Source of the DNA: Franconibacter helveticus LMG 23732
Lineage (GTDB): Bacteria > Pseudomonadota > Gammaproteobacteria > Enterobacterales > Enterobacteriaceae
Length of the DNA stretch: 64,000 bases
Direction of reading: 5' to 3'
NCBI RefSeq assembly: GCF_000463115.2
Contig: NZ_AWFX01000009.1
Span: 160,528 to 224,527, forward strand
Shown here: positions 31,117 through 40,717 of the stretch, piece by piece
Numbering within the stretch: the first letter of the stretch is position 1
Layout of the letters: every line of letters begins with the position of its first letter
Position numbers and translations under genes: made by a program
The notes under the pieces: generated by a model
What the model saw: the letters and a program-made list of their open reading frames with translations, nothing else
Databases searched by the model: none
Told to the model about the DNA's origin: nothing

Positions 31117-31416
31117 TTATTCTCCCTCCGTAAAATAAGAAAGATAATCACCCGCACTATTATTAAGCGCAGCTCAGCAATGCCCTTATATCCAGGGTGG
31201 TTACTGTCACCAATTAGCGACAAAAGTAGAAAATAATAAGCCCTAACGCAAATTTGCCGCTTCAATAATTTATTTCACGTCAAAAGATTAATTATTCGAT
31301 AGCAAAATGATCGTAAAGGTGCTGGATTTTCGGCTAAAGTTTATTTAGGATTTATCTCATCTGATGATTAGTTGTACCAATTGTTTGGTGTGAACATGAT
31401 AAGCGATGTCGATTGT
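31117..31416 (+). other. cysB-ymiA intergenic region
   Basis: Three hundred AT-rich bases. I see no supported gene and no clear regulatory site. It should contain the promoter of the ymiA-yciX pair. Confidence 0.4.
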
Positions 31417-31557
31417 ATGAGGTTAGCAATGCCATCAGGAAGCGAAGAACCGCGCAGGGATTCGGATCTTAAACGCAAAGCGTGGATGGCCGTCTTCCTT
31501 GGCTCGGCGCTGTTCTGGATCGTTGTTGCGCTTCTTGTCTGGCGTTTTTGGGGTTGA
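31417..31557 (+). CDS. ymiA: Small membrane protein YmiA
   Basis: A 46-residue protein matching E. coli YmiA (MRLAMPSG, a PRRD and a KRKAW stretch, then one hydrophobic span ending VWRFWG). It is a predicted single-pass inner-membrane protein of unknown function. The next gene starts 2 bases after its stop. Upstream in-frame ATGs exist, but the homologous start is 31417. Confidence 0.85.
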   Translation: MRLAMPSGSEEPRRDSDLKRKAWMAVFLGSALFWIVVALLVWRFWG

Positions 31558-31559
31558 AA

Positions 31560-31739
31560 ATGGCTGTTCGCTCGCATTTTTTCAGTCTTAAACGTGAATG
31601 TCAGCCTTATGACAGCCGATCTCGTGAGCATGAGCACAAAAATAATCCCACTGGCGAAATACCCGAGCAGTGGGAATTAACAGAACAGCAGCAAGCTTTT
31701 ATCGCTCTGTTTACTGAACAAGATCACAAAAAACATTAA
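31560..31739 (+). CDS. yciX: Small protein YciX
   Basis: A 59-residue hydrophilic protein (FFSLKRECQPYDSRSRE, GEIPEQWELTEQQQAFIALF) immediately after ymiA, and so translationally linked. Position matches E. coli yciX. No known domain is visible; function unknown. Confidence 0.68.
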   Translation: MAVRSHFFSLKRECQPYDSRSREHEHKNNPTGEIPEQWELTEQQQAFIALFTEQDHKKH

Positions 31740-31883
31740 ATCATGCTTTTTGATGTGCGTTGTCATTGTCAATAGCACGTTCATTTTATTTCTCGGTCGT
31801 GAGAATAAACCTACACAGCAATAAGGCTGAGCTGATTAAAAATTCAGTTCGGATGGATGGTTTATTTTATTGGTGTGATAGCT

Positions 31884-31982
31884 ATGAATAATCAAACTAC
31901 CCTCAAATACTGGTCATGGCTTGGTGCATTTTCCGTCTCTGTCCTCTTCTGGAGCCAGATGGTCTGGATCTGCCTGCGCTAA
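31884..31982 (+). CDS. ymiC: Small membrane protein YmiC
   Basis: A 32-residue protein (begins MNNQTTLKYWSWLGAFS) with one hydrophobic span, matching the position and the size of E. coli YmiC upstream of acnA. No standard ribosome site is evident close to the ATG (GTGATAGCT precedes). A rho-independent terminator follows directly, which supports an independent small gene. Confidence 0.7.
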   Translation: MNNQTTLKYWSWLGAFSVSVLFWSQMVWICLR

Positions 31983-31989
31983 CCGTCTG

Positions 31990-32016
31990 AACGCCCGTTA
32001 AACGGGCGTTTTGCCT
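31990..32016 (+). terminator. Terminator after ymiC
   Basis: AACGCCCGTT / AACGGGCGTT with a T-rich tail lies 8 bases after the ymiC stop and ahead of the acnA promoter. Confidence 0.88.
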
Positions 32017-32148
32017 TTCTGCTCCCCCGTCTTCCCGCCGTTTAGCTTTTCGGGTTGTTATCAAATCGTTACGACATCTTTGTGTTATCTTTAATACAGA
32101 CCCTGGCGGTTGTCAGGGTATCGCTATCCGAGGATTACAGGAGGAGCT

Positions 32149-34824
32149 ATGTCGTCAACCCTACGCGAAGCCAGTAAGGACACGCTGCAGGCGCTGGATA
32201 AAACCTATCATTACTACAGCTTGCCACTGGCGGCCAGGGAACTTGGAGATATCACCCGGCTACCCAAATCTTTAAAAGTGTTACTCGAAAACATGCTGCG
32301 CTGGCAGGATAACGAAACCGTTACTGCCGACGATCTGCACGCGCTGGCTGGCTGGCTGAAAAATGCCCACGCCGACCGTGAAATCGCCTATCGACCCGCT
32401 CGCGTGCTCATGCAGGATTTTACCGGCGTGCCCGCAGTGGTAGATCTGGCCGCCATGCGAGAGGCCGTAAAACGGCTGGGCGGCGATGTCTCAAAAGTTA
32501 ACCCGCTTTCTCCGGTCGATTTGGTTATCGACCATTCAGTCACTGTCGACCATTTTGGCGATGACGATGCGTTTGAAGAGAACGTGCGGCTTGAGATGGA
32601 GCGTAACCACGAACGCTATGTCTTTCTTCGTTGGGGGCAGCAGGCTTTCAGCCGCTTCAGCGTCGTGCCGCCGGGAACCGGCATTTGTCATCAGGTTAAC
32701 CTGGAGTATTTAGGCAAAGCTGTCTGGAGCGAGTTGCAGGACGGCGTAATGATTGCTTACCCCGATACGCTGGTTGGCACCGATTCCCATACCACCATGA
32801 TCAACGGCCTGGGCGTGCTGGGCTGGGGGGTTGGGGGCATTGAAGCGGAAGCGGCAATGCTTGGCCAGCCTGTCTCGATGCTTATCCCTGATGTCGTCGG
32901 CTTCCGTCTGACGGGCAAATTACAGGAAGGCATAACCGCCACTGACCTTGTGCTGACAGTGACCCAGATGCTGCGTAAGCACGGCGTGGTAGGCAAGTTC
33001 GTGGAATTTTTTGGCGACGGGCTGGATTCTCTGCCGCTCGCCGATCGCGCAACGATTGCTAACATGGCGCCGGAATATGGCGCAACCTGCGGCTTTTTCC
33101 CTGTCGATGACGTTACGCTTGGCTATATGCGGCTTAGCGGACGCAGCGAAGAACAGGTTGCGCTGGTGGAAGCTTACAGCAAGGCGCAGGGATTATGGCG
33201 TAATCCTGGCGATGAGCCTGTATTCACCAGCGTGCTGGAACTGGATATGGGCGATGTTGAAGCAAGCGTCGCCGGCCCGAAACGACCGCAGGATCGCGTG
33301 GCGCTGCCCGATGTGCCGAAAGCGTTTAGCGCCAGCACGGAGCTTGAACTGAATACGGCGCAAAAAGACAGGCAGCCTGTCGCTTATACCCTGAACGGGC
33401 ATCAATACGAACTGCCGGATGGCGCAGTCGTTATCTCAGCCATTACCTCCTGTACCAATACCTCAAACCCGAGCGTGCTGATGGCGGCCGGACTGCTGGC
33501 CAAAAAAGCGGTGACGCTAGGCCTGAAGCGCCAGCCGTGGGTCAAAGCCTCACTGGCGCCAGGGTCGAAAGTGGTGTCGGACTATCTGGCCAGAGCGAAA
33601 CTTACGCCTTATCTTGACGAGCTGGGCTTTAACCTTGTCGGATACGGTTGTACCACCTGCATCGGCAACTCGGGTCCGCTGCCGGAGCCTATCGAGCAGG
33701 CTATCAAAAAAGGCGATCTGACCGTTGGTGCTGTGCTCTCCGGCAACCGTAACTTTGAAGGGCGCATACATCCTCTGGTGAAAACCAACTGGCTTGCTTC
33801 GCCGCCGCTGGTAGTGGCCTATGCGCTGGCAGGAAACATGAATATTAACCTGGCGACAGATCCGCTGGGGTATGGTCGCAAAGGCGAGCCGGTTTATCTG
33901 AAAGATATCTGGCCGTCCACCCGCGAAATCGCCGATGCCATGGCGCAGGTTTCAACCGAAATGTTCCGCAAAGAGTACGCGGAGGTGTTTGAAGGTACCG
34001 ATGACTGGAAGGCGATTAAGGTCGAGGCTTCAGACACCTATGACTGGCAAGCGGATTCCACCTACATTCGCCTGTCGCCATTCTTTGATGAAATGCTGGC
34101 GGAGCCCGCTCCTGTCCAGGATATTCACGGGGCGCGTATCCTCGCGATGCTTGGCGATTCTGTTACGACTGACCATATCTCGCCTGCGGGCAGCATTAAG
34201 CTCGACAGTCCGGCAGGGCGCTACTTGCTTAGCCACGGCGTGGAGCGTAACGATTTCAACTCTTATGGTTCGCGTCGCGGTAACCATGAAGTGATGATGC
34301 GCGGCACATTTGCCAATATTCGCATTCGTAACGAAATGGTGCCGGGGGTGGAAGGGGGAATGACCCGTTTGCTGCCTGGCGACGAGGTGGTTTCTATTTA
34401 TGATGCCGCCATGCGCTATCAGGAAAAAGGCACGCCGCTGGCGGTGATTGCCGGTAAAGAGTATGGCTCCGGCTCAAGCCGTGACTGGGCCGCTAAGGGG
34501 CCTCGACTGCTGGGCGTACGTGTGGTTATTGCCGAATCTTTTGAACGCATCCATCGCTCTAACCTTATCGGCATGGGCATTTTGCCGCTGGAGTTCCCTC
34601 AGGGCGTCACGCGCAAAACGCTGGGACTGACGGGTGAGGAACGCATTGATATTAGCAATCTGGCGAACATCACCCCTGCGGCTACCGTGCCTGTCACGTT
34701 GACGCGCGCGGATGGAACTACAGAAGTGATTGAATGCCGCTGCCGCATCGATACAGGCAATGAACTAACGTATTACCGAAACGACGGCATTCTGCACTAT
34801 GTCATTCGCAATATGCTGCGTTAA
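32149..34824 (+). CDS. acnA: Aconitate hydratase A
   Basis: An 891-residue monomeric aconitase converting citrate to isocitrate through cis-aconitate in the TCA cycle. The three [4Fe-4S] cysteines are seen in [11 protein letters not shown] and YGCTTCIGN. The C-terminal swivel domain has [17 protein letters not shown] and [15 protein letters not shown] 32149 follows GGAGGAG; upstream ATG codons are out of register with the family. E. coli acnA is the stress-induced isozyme. Confidence 0.98.
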   Translation: MSSTLREASKDTLQALDKTYHYYSLPLAARELGDITRLPKSLKVLLENMLRWQDNETVTADDLHALAGWLKNAHADREIAYRPARVLMQDFTGVPAVVDLAAMREAVKRLGGDVSKVNPLSPVDLVIDHSVTVDHFGDDDAFEENVRLEMERNHERYVFLRWGQQAFSRFSVVPPGTGICHQVNLEYLGKAVWSELQDGVMIAYPDTLVGTDSHTTMINGLGVLGWGVGGIEAEAAMLGQPVSMLIPDVVGFRLTGKLQEGITATDLVLTVTQMLRKHGVVGKFVEFFGDGLDSLPLADRATIANMAPEYGATCGFFPVDDVTLGYMRLSGRSEEQVALVEAYSKAQGLWRNPGDEPVFTSVLELDMGDVEASVAGPKRPQDRVALPDVPKAFSASTELELNTAQKDRQPVAYTLNGHQYELPDGAVVISAITSCTNTSNPSVLMAAGLLAKKAVTLGLKRQPWVKASLAPGSKVVSDYLARAKLTPYLDELGFNLVGYGCTTCIGNSGPLPEPIEQAIKKGDLTVGAVLSGNRNFEGRIHPLVKTNWLASPPLVVAYALAGNMNINLATDPLGYGRKGEPVYLKDIWPSTREIADAMAQVSTEMFRKEYAEVFEGTDDWKAIKVEASDTYDWQADSTYIRLSPFFDEMLAEPAPVQDIHGARILAMLGDSVTTDHISPAGSIKLDSPAGRYLLSHGVERNDFNSYGSRRGNHEVMMRGTFANIRIRNEMVPGVEGGMTRLLPGDEVVSIYDAAMRYQEKGTPLAVIAGKEYGSGSSRDWAAKGPRLLGVRVVIAESFERIHRSNLIGMGILPLEFPQGVTRKTLGLTGEERIDISNLANITPAATVPVTLTRADGTTEVIECRCRIDTGNELTYYRNDGILHYVIRNMLR

Positions 34825-34845
34825 CGTTTAAGCGTAAGTAAGAAT

Positions 34846-34872
34846 AAGGCCTGCTGTTGCAGGCCTTGTTTT
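34846..34872. terminator. acnA/ribA terminator
   Basis: AAGGCCTGC / GCAGGCCTT with a 4-base loop and G-TTTTT tail lies between the convergent genes. Confidence 0.88.
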
Positions 34873-35462
34873 TATCTTGGCAGCAAGTGGCCCATTTTAG
34901 CCGCTTTGGTATCCAGATAATGTTCATTGTTAGGGTTACGCCCCACAATAAGCGGTACGCGTTCAACGATATTAATGCCCGCTTCTGTCAGGATTTCCAC
35001 TTTGCGAGGGTTGTTAGTCAGTAAACGCACCTCATCAACGCCGAGCAGTTTGAACATATCGGCGCAAAGGGTGAAATCTCGCTCATCAGCAGCGAAGCCC
35101 AACTGATGGTTAGCTTCCACCGTGTCATAGCCCTGATCCTGCAATGCATAAGCGCGAATCTTATTCAGCAAGCCTATGTTGCGGCCTTCCTGGCGGTGAT
35201 AAAGCAAAATACCGCGGCCTTCTTCGGCAATGTGCGAAAGCGCCGCTTCAAGCTGAAAACCGCAATCGCAGCGCAAGCTGAATAACGCATCTCCCGTCAG
35301 GCACTCGGAGTGAACGCGAGCCAGAACCGGCTCCTTGCCTGTAATGTCCCCAAACACCAGGGCCACATGGTCCTGCCCGGTCGCCAGTTCTTCGAAGCCC
35401 ACCATCAGGAAATCGCCCCAGGGGGTTGGCAGTTTGGCTTCTGCCACACGTTTAAGCTGCAT
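34872..35462 (-). CDS. ribA: GTP cyclohydrolase II
   Basis: A 196-residue enzyme that opens GTP in the first step of riboflavin synthesis. The zinc cysteines are exactly C54, C65 and C67 ([18 protein letters not shown]), the same numbers as in E. coli. The Tyr and Arg region [23 protein letters not shown] is present. The start at 35462 was chosen by length; the frame is open further upstream. Confidence 0.98.
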   Translation of the reverse strand: MQLKRVAEAKLPTPWGDFLMVGFEELATGQDHVALVFGDITGKEPVLARVHSECLTGDALFSLRCDCGFQLEAALSHIAEEGRGILLYHRQEGRNIGLLNKIRAYALQDQGYDTVEANHQLGFAADERDFTLCADMFKLLGVDEVRLLTNNPRKVEILTEAGINIVERVPLIVGRNPNNEHYLDTKAAKMGHLLPR

Positions 35463-35661
35463 GTGATTCTCCAGATTACATGACGCCGCACGGCGTCCGC
35501 CAGAATGCTGGCTTTCTGTTATCTTGCTATTTTGCCACAAGGCGGGAGGGTTCGCCTAATCGCGCAGGTTGTCGCTGTTTTTAAGCGCACTAAACGATAC
35601 ATTTCAGAGTTAAGGCTTTTTTTCGGTTATTCTTGAAAGACTTTGCTGAAAAGGAGTGAAC

Positions 35662-36429
35662 ATGCTGGCCATTGCTCAACGCACCGCGTTAGGTGCGTTT
35701 TTATTAATCATTATGCCATTGTTGACATGGATTTCCGGCTGGCAGTGGCAGCCTGGCGACAGCTCTTTGTGGCTTAAACTGCTGTTCTGGATAACCGAAA
35801 CCGTGACCCAGCCCTGGGGCATTATCACCCATGTTCTGCTATGCGCCTGGTTTCTCTGGTGTCTGCGATTTCGGCTAAAAGCAGCGTTAACGCTGTTTGC
35901 CATACTGGGTATCGCCATTTTGTTGGGCCAGTGGAGCAAGTCATTGATTAAAGAACAAGTCCAGGAACCGCGCCCGTTTGTTATCTGGCTTGAAAAAACA
36001 CACGCCATCCCGGTTGATGAGTTCTACACTTTAAAGCGCAAGGAACGAGGCGCGCTGGTGAAAGAGCAACTACAGCATGAAACCACTATACCTGACTGGC
36101 TGCGCCGCCACTGGCAGAAGGAGACCGGTTTCGCCTTTCCATCGGGTCATACCATGTTTGCCGCCAGTTGGGCATTGCTGGGGGTAGGGCTGTTATGGCC
36201 GCGTCGCAGAACCTGGACTATCGCGCTTTTGCTGGTTTGGGCGACAGGGGTAATGGGCAGCCGAATGCTGTTAGGCATGCACTGGCCGCGCGATTTGGTG
36301 GTCGCTACGCTCATCTCCTGGCTGCTCGTAACGCTCGCCACATGGATCGCCCAGCGTTTGTGCGGGCCTTTGACGCCGCCGGTTGAAGAGAAAGTGGAGA
36401 TCAAGGAGCGGGAACAAGACGATAGCTGA
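35662..36429 (+). CDS. pgpB: Phosphatidylglycerophosphatase B / undecaprenyl-pyrophosphatase
   Basis: A 255-residue inner-membrane PAP2-family phosphatase. The three family motifs are K-x6-RP (KEQVQEPRPF), PSGH (FAFPSGHTM) and R-x5-H-x3-D (SRMLLGMHWPRD). It dephosphorylates phosphatidylglycerophosphate and undecaprenyl pyrophosphate. ATG 35662 fits AAGGAG with a 5-base spacer; the GTG at 35656 overlaps this ribosome site. Confidence 0.96.
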   Translation: MLAIAQRTALGAFLLIIMPLLTWISGWQWQPGDSSLWLKLLFWITETVTQPWGIITHVLLCAWFLWCLRFRLKAALTLFAILGIAILLGQWSKSLIKEQVQEPRPFVIWLEKTHAIPVDEFYTLKRKERGALVKEQLQHETTIPDWLRRHWQKETGFAFPSGHTMFAASWALLGVGLLWPRRRTWTIALLLVWATGVMGSRMLLGMHWPRDLVVATLISWLLVTLATWIAQRLCGPLTPPVEEKVEIKEREQDDS

Positions 36430-36579
36430 ACGGTTGATATTTGGTTTTTTAACCTTATTTAATTGAGATGTCCTGTCGCTTTGAGATTTCGCGAAGGGTG
36501 CGAAAATGGTAACTTATAATGCGTTACGCTTAAGCCTGGACTGTTTTTTATACGCACGAAGCCACATACGGGAAGTCAT

Positions 36580-36888
36580 GTGAAATATTTACTCATTTTT
36601 TTACTGGTACTGGCGATTTTTGTAGTTTCTGTAACGCTGGGTGCGCAAAACGATCAGCAGGTCACGTTTAACTATTTACTGGCGCAGGGAGAGTTTCGTA
36701 TTTCTACCCTCCTGGCCTTCTTGTTTGCTGCGGGTTTTATCATCGGCTGGCTGATTTGCGGTCTTTTCTGGCTGCGCGTCCGTCTTCAGCTGGCTCGCGC
36801 CGAACGTAAAATCAAACGCCTGGAACAGCAAGTCGCCCCTGTGGCTGCGTCTGGTGTCAGCAATACTGCGCCGGCTGTTAAGGATTAA
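36580..36888 (+). CDS. lapA: Lipopolysaccharide assembly protein LapA
   Basis: A 102-residue inner-membrane protein with two spans and a cytosolic charged coiled tail (RAERKIKRLEQQV). GTG start after GGAAG, as in E. coli. It forms an operon with lapB (6-base gap) and acts with it on LpxC turnover. Confidence 0.95.
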   Translation: MKYLLIFLLVLAIFVVSVTLGAQNDQQVTFNYLLAQGEFRISTLLAFLFAAGFIIGWLICGLFWLRVRLQLARAERKIKRLEQQVAPVAASGVSNTAPAVKD

Positions 36889-36894
36889 TTCGCT

Positions 36895-38064
36895 ATGCTG
36901 GAGTTGTTGTTTCTTCTTTTGCCCGTCGCTGCCGCCTATGGTTGGTACATGGGGCGCAGAAGCGCGCAGCAGGCAAAAGATCAAGAAACCAACCGGCTTT
37001 CACGCGATTACGTCGCAGGCGTCAACTTTCTGCTTTCAAATCAACAGGACAAAGCCGTAGAGCTCTTTCTCGACATGCTGAAAGAGGATACCGGCACCGT
37101 TGAGGCGCACCTGACGCTTGGCAACCTCTTTCGATCGCGCGGCGAAGTGGACCGCGCGATTCGTATTCACCAGTCTTTAATGGAAAGCGCGTCGTTAACT
37201 TACGAGCAGCGGTTGCTTGCCGTTCAGCAACTCGGTCGCGATTACATGGCCGCGGGCCTTTACGATCGTGCGGAAGAGATGTTCAACCAGCTGGTGGATG
37301 AGACGGACTTTCGCGTTGGGGCATTGCAACAGCTGTTACAGATCCATCAGGCGACCAGCGACTGGCAGAAAGCTATCGAGGTAGCGGAGCGGCTGGTCAA
37401 ACTCGGCAAAGATAAACAGCGCATGGAAATAGCGCATTTTTATTGTGAGCTGGCGTTGCAGGCCATGGGCAGCGACGATATGGATCGCGCCATGTCGCTG
37501 TTAAAGAAAGGCGCCTCCGCTGACCGCAATAGCGCGCGAATTTCCATCATGATGGGCCGTATTTATATGGCGCGCGGCGACTACGCCAGTGCGGTAGAGA
37601 GCTTGCAAAAAGTCATTGAGCAGGACCATGAACTGGTTAGCGAAACGCTGGAAATGTTGCAGGTATGCTACCAGCAATTAAATAAACCTCAGGAATGGGC
37701 TGAATTCCTCAAGCGCTGCGTAGAAGAAAATACCGGCGCAACAGCGGAACTGATGCTGGCGGAAGTGGTGGATCAGCAAGAAGGGCAGGATACCGCTCAG
37801 GTTTATATTACGCGCCAGCTCCAGCGCCACCCCACGATGCGCGTTTTTCATCGCCTGATGGATTACCATCTTCAGGAAGCCGAAGAAGGGCGTGCTAAAG
37901 AGAGCTTAATGGTGTTGCGCGACATGGTGGGCGAGCAGGTGCGTACCAAACCGCGTTATCGCTGCCATAAATGCGGTTTTACCGCCTTTACGCTTTACTG
38001 GCATTGCCCCTCATGCCGGGCATGGTCCACGATCAAACCTATTCGCGGTCTGGATGGCCAATAA
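36895..38064 (+). CDS. lapB: Lipopolysaccharide assembly protein LapB
   Basis: A 389-residue protein: one N-terminal span (LFLLLPVAAAYGWYMG), a string of tetratricopeptide repeats, and a C-terminal rubredoxin-type metal site (CHKCGF...CPSCRAW). In E. coli it brings LpxC to the FtsH protease and so balances LPS and phospholipid. Length equals that of E. coli LapB. Confidence 0.97.
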   Translation: MLELLFLLLPVAAAYGWYMGRRSAQQAKDQETNRLSRDYVAGVNFLLSNQQDKAVELFLDMLKEDTGTVEAHLTLGNLFRSRGEVDRAIRIHQSLMESASLTYEQRLLAVQQLGRDYMAAGLYDRAEEMFNQLVDETDFRVGALQQLLQIHQATSDWQKAIEVAERLVKLGKDKQRMEIAHFYCELALQAMGSDDMDRAMSLLKKGASADRNSARISIMMGRIYMARGDYASAVESLQKVIEQDHELVSETLEMLQVCYQQLNKPQEWAEFLKRCVEENTGATAELMLAEVVDQQEGQDTAQVYITRQLQRHPTMRVFHRLMDYHLQEAEEGRAKESLMVLRDMVGEQVRTKPRYRCHKCGFTAFTLYWHCPSCRAWSTIKPIRGLDGQ

Positions 38065-38260
38065 AGCTTCTTTCTACCTTCCTTAGTTACAACATACTTA
38101 TCTGTCTTATTCGTCATTGCCTGACGCCTCGGCGTTGTATCGCACGTGTCTGGAGAGCAGGGCACGCGAACGCGCCTGTAATTTTCCCCGTCGTGCGGGT
38201 AGAATGCTTGCCGTTTATTAATTCGCGCCGCATCGGTGCGCTCTGTCAGAAGGTCTGGTC

Positions 38261-38995
38261 ATGAAGTTATCTGCATCCTCCTCCCGTTCTGTTACTGAAT
38301 CGCCGATTGTTGTCGCGCTTGATTATGATAATCGCGACAGCGCGCTCGCTTTTGTCGATCGTATTGATCCACGCGATTGCCGCCTCAAAGTCGGCAAAGA
38401 GATGTTCACGCTGTACGGTCCGCAGCTAATTGCATCGCTTCATGAACGCGGTTTTGATGTGTTTCTCGATCTGAAATTTCATGATATTCCGAATACCACG
38501 GCAAGGGCGGTCGCAGCCGCTGCGGAGCTTGGCGTGTGGATGGTCAACGTGCATGCAAGTGGCGGCGCGCGAATGATGCGTGCGGCGAAAGAAGCGTTAG
38601 TGCCTTTTGGCGCCGACGCGCCGTTACTGATTGCGGTTACGGTCTTGACCAGTATGGATGCCAGCGATTTGGCTGATACAGGCATCAGCATGAACCCGGC
38701 CGACCACGCGGCGCGTCTGGCGCGTCTGACTCAGGAATGTGGACTTGACGGCGTTGTTTGTTCGGCTCAGGAAGCGGTACGCTTCAAAAGCGAACGGGGC
38801 GCAGATTTCAGGCTGGTCACGCCAGGCATTCGTCCTGAGGGGAGCGAGGCAGGAGATCAGCGACGTATCATGACGCCGCAGCAGGCGCAGCAGGCTGGCG
38901 TAGACTATATGGTTATTGGTCGTCCAATTACGCAGTCCGCGAACCCGGCTCAGACGCTGCGCGATATTCTGACGTCGCTTAAAAAGGAGGCATGA
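38261..38995 (+). CDS. pyrF: Orotidine-5'-phosphate decarboxylase
   Basis: A 244-residue TIM-barrel enzyme making UMP. The catalytic Lys/Asp set is in [12 protein letters not shown], and the phosphate gripper is in [15 protein letters not shown] and VIGRPIT. The stop overlaps the yciH start region, so yciH is co-translated. Confidence 0.98.
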   Translation: MKLSASSSRSVTESPIVVALDYDNRDSALAFVDRIDPRDCRLKVGKEMFTLYGPQLIASLHERGFDVFLDLKFHDIPNTTARAVAAAAELGVWMVNVHASGGARMMRAAKEALVPFGADAPLLIAVTVLTSMDASDLADTGISMNPADHAARLARLTQECGLDGVVCSAQEAVRFKSERGADFRLVTPGIRPEGSEAGDQRRIMTPQQAQQAGVDYMVIGRPITQSANPAQTLRDILTSLKKEA

Positions 38996-39321
38996 TGAAC
39001 GATAACAACAGCCGACTAGTCTACTCTACCGATACCGGGCGCATTCAGGAGCCAGAAAAAGCCGTCGAACGTCCAAAAGGCGACGGTATTGTACGTATTT
39101 CACGCCAGACGAGCGGTAGAAAGGGCAAAGGCGTTTGCCTGATTACCGGCATTGATGAAGATGACGCGGCGCTTAAAAAAATAGCGGCGGAATTAAAAGC
39201 GAAATGCGGATGCGGTGGCTCGGTGAAAGACGGGGTTATCGAAATTCAGGGCGATAAGCGCGATTTAATTAAAAGTCTGCTTGAAGCCAAAGGAATGAAA
39301 GTGAAGCTGGCGGGCGGGTAA
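38995..39321 (+). CDS. yciH: SUI1/eIF1-like translation factor YciH
   Basis: A 108-residue protein of the SUI1 fold (QTSGRKGKGVCLITG, then LKAKCGCGGSVKDGVIEIQGDKRD). E. coli YciH behaves like eIF1 in promoting initiation fidelity. Two adjacent ATG codons exist; the second (38995) has the better spacing from AGGAGG and gives the E. coli length. Confidence 0.95.
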   Translation: MNDNNSRLVYSTDTGRIQEPEKAVERPKGDGIVRISRQTSGRKGKGVCLITGIDEDDAALKKIAAELKAKCGCGGSVKDGVIEIQGDKRDLIKSLLEAKGMKVKLAGG

Positions 39322-39324
39322 AAT

Positions 39325-39356
39325 AAAAAAGCCACGGCAGAAACCGTGGCTTTTTT
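39325..39356 (+). terminator. yciH terminator
   Basis: AAAAAAGCCACGG / CCGTGGCTTTTTT with a 6-base loop follows the yciH stop directly. Confidence 0.94.
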
Positions 39357-39444
39357 GTCAATTTTGTCAATCTGCTTAAGCCGGGGTCATTATTTGCACT
39401 GTTATATTTTTGGCCTTTTTAGACCCGGCTTTAGCAAAACGAGA

Positions 39445-39660
39445 TTAATCTACCTGATGGCCGATGATACCGCCGACAGCTGCGCCGCCCAGGGTACCAA
39501 GCGCGCTACCGTCCGTCAGAACAGAGCCGCCGATCGCGCCTGCGCCTGCGCCAATAGCCGTGTTACGGTCACGTTTAGACCAGTTGGAGCATGCGCTAAG
39601 AGAGGTTGCCAGAGTGACTGCCAGCAGCGCTGCGGCCACTTTTTTGTAATTTAATGACAT
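39445..39660 (-). CDS. osmB: Osmotically inducible lipoprotein OsmB
   Basis: A 71-residue lipoprotein: KK-start signal, lipobox LSAC with the lipidated Cys at 24, and a Gly/Ala-rich body (AIGAGAGAIGG, GTLGGAAVGGIIGHQ) with the glycine-zipper pattern. It is an outer-membrane stress protein in E. coli, under sigma-S and Rcs control. Confidence 0.96.
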   Translation of the reverse strand: MSLNYKKVAAALLAVTLATSLSACSNWSKRDRNTAIGAGAGAIGGSVLTDGSALGTLGGAAVGGIIGHQVD

Positions 39661-39916
39661 AATACTTTCTCCTGAATAATTGATTCACAGAAAGAAGGGA
39701 CTCTTTAAGTATAGTGGCTTTCTCGCCGCTTAAAGCTTCTTTGTGAAACCGGATGCGATACGGACAAATTAAAAATCACGCTGGTGACAGTTACTTCCTG
39801 TTATATCGCTAAACATAATTTTAATTTCTTTAATGGGATCAGACAGGTAAAAAGTCTTAATTCGGGATAAGAATACTCTCAGAGGTAACTGCGCTTGATT
39901 AAGCGCAGCCTGGAAA

Positions 39917-40675
39917 TTAAAGCGTGGGGTATTGAGCGACGATATCGACGATGAGTCCGCTCTGTTGTAAAGCCTGATGCGCTGTGGCGTTTAATTTATC
40001 ATCGGTGATGACGCGGCTGAAATGGCTGGCTGGGCCAAGCGTATAAGGATGTACAGCGCCAAATTTTGAACTGTCGGTGAGAATAATTGCCTCGCTGCCT
40101 TTTTCCAGCACAGCGTTAACAACATCGGCGCGCATCATGTCTCTGCCGGTAAAGCCCGTCTCTGGTTGCCAGCCATCAATACCGATGAACGCCTTACTGA
40201 AATGCACTTGCTGAATGTACTGCCGGGTTAACGGGCCTACCATGCTTTCGCTTTTTTTCTGGTAAATGCCGCCAAGCAGTATCACTTCACAGGATGTCTC
40301 TTTTAACAGGTGCGCGATATAACTGCTAACGGTAATCAACGTAACATTTTTTTGTTCCGCCAGCGTGCGCGCCAGCAGAGCGTTGCTGCTGCCGTTTTCG
40401 ATAAATATGGTTTCGCCATCATTGACCAGACTGGCGGCAAATTCCGCCAACTGGCGTTTGACAGGGTAGTTATTCATCATACGGGTTTCTACGTCGTCGC
40501 TATCGAGCGGGACCGCGAAACCATGGGTGCGGCGAAGGTAACTCTGTTTTTCGAGAAGGTTAAGATCCTGACGGATAGTTACCTCAGACACGCCGGTCGT
40601 TTTAGCAAGGTCGGTCACGCTGACGCGTCCCTGGTCAATCACCATCTGTAAAATAAGTTGTTGTCTGGAATTCAT
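39917..40675 (-). CDS. yciT: DeoR-family transcriptional regulator YciT
   Basis: A 252-residue regulator nearly identical in layout to E. coli YciT ([25 protein letters not shown]). The DeoR-type helix-turn-helix is at residues 18-38 ([14 protein letters not shown]); the sugar-phosphate-sensing domain has [15 protein letters not shown] and [14 protein letters not shown]. DeoR proteins usually sense phosphosugars. The gene begins 42 bases after the ybiW stop on the same strand without a terminator, so here it may be read with ybiYW. Confidence 0.93.
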   Translation of the reverse strand: MNSRQQLILQMVIDQGRVSVTDLAKTTGVSEVTIRQDLNLLEKQSYLRRTHGFAVPLDSDDVETRMMNNYPVKRQLAEFAASLVNDGETIFIENGSSNALLARTLAEQKNVTLITVSSYIAHLLKETSCEVILLGGIYQKKSESMVGPLTRQYIQQVHFSKAFIGIDGWQPETGFTGRDMMRADVVNAVLEKGSEAIILTDSSKFGAVHPYTLGPASHFSRVITDDKLNATAHQALQQSGLIVDIVAQYPTL

Positions 40676-40717
40676 ATCAGCAAGTTTAAGGCGGTGGCCG
40701 CAGCCACCGCATGTCGG

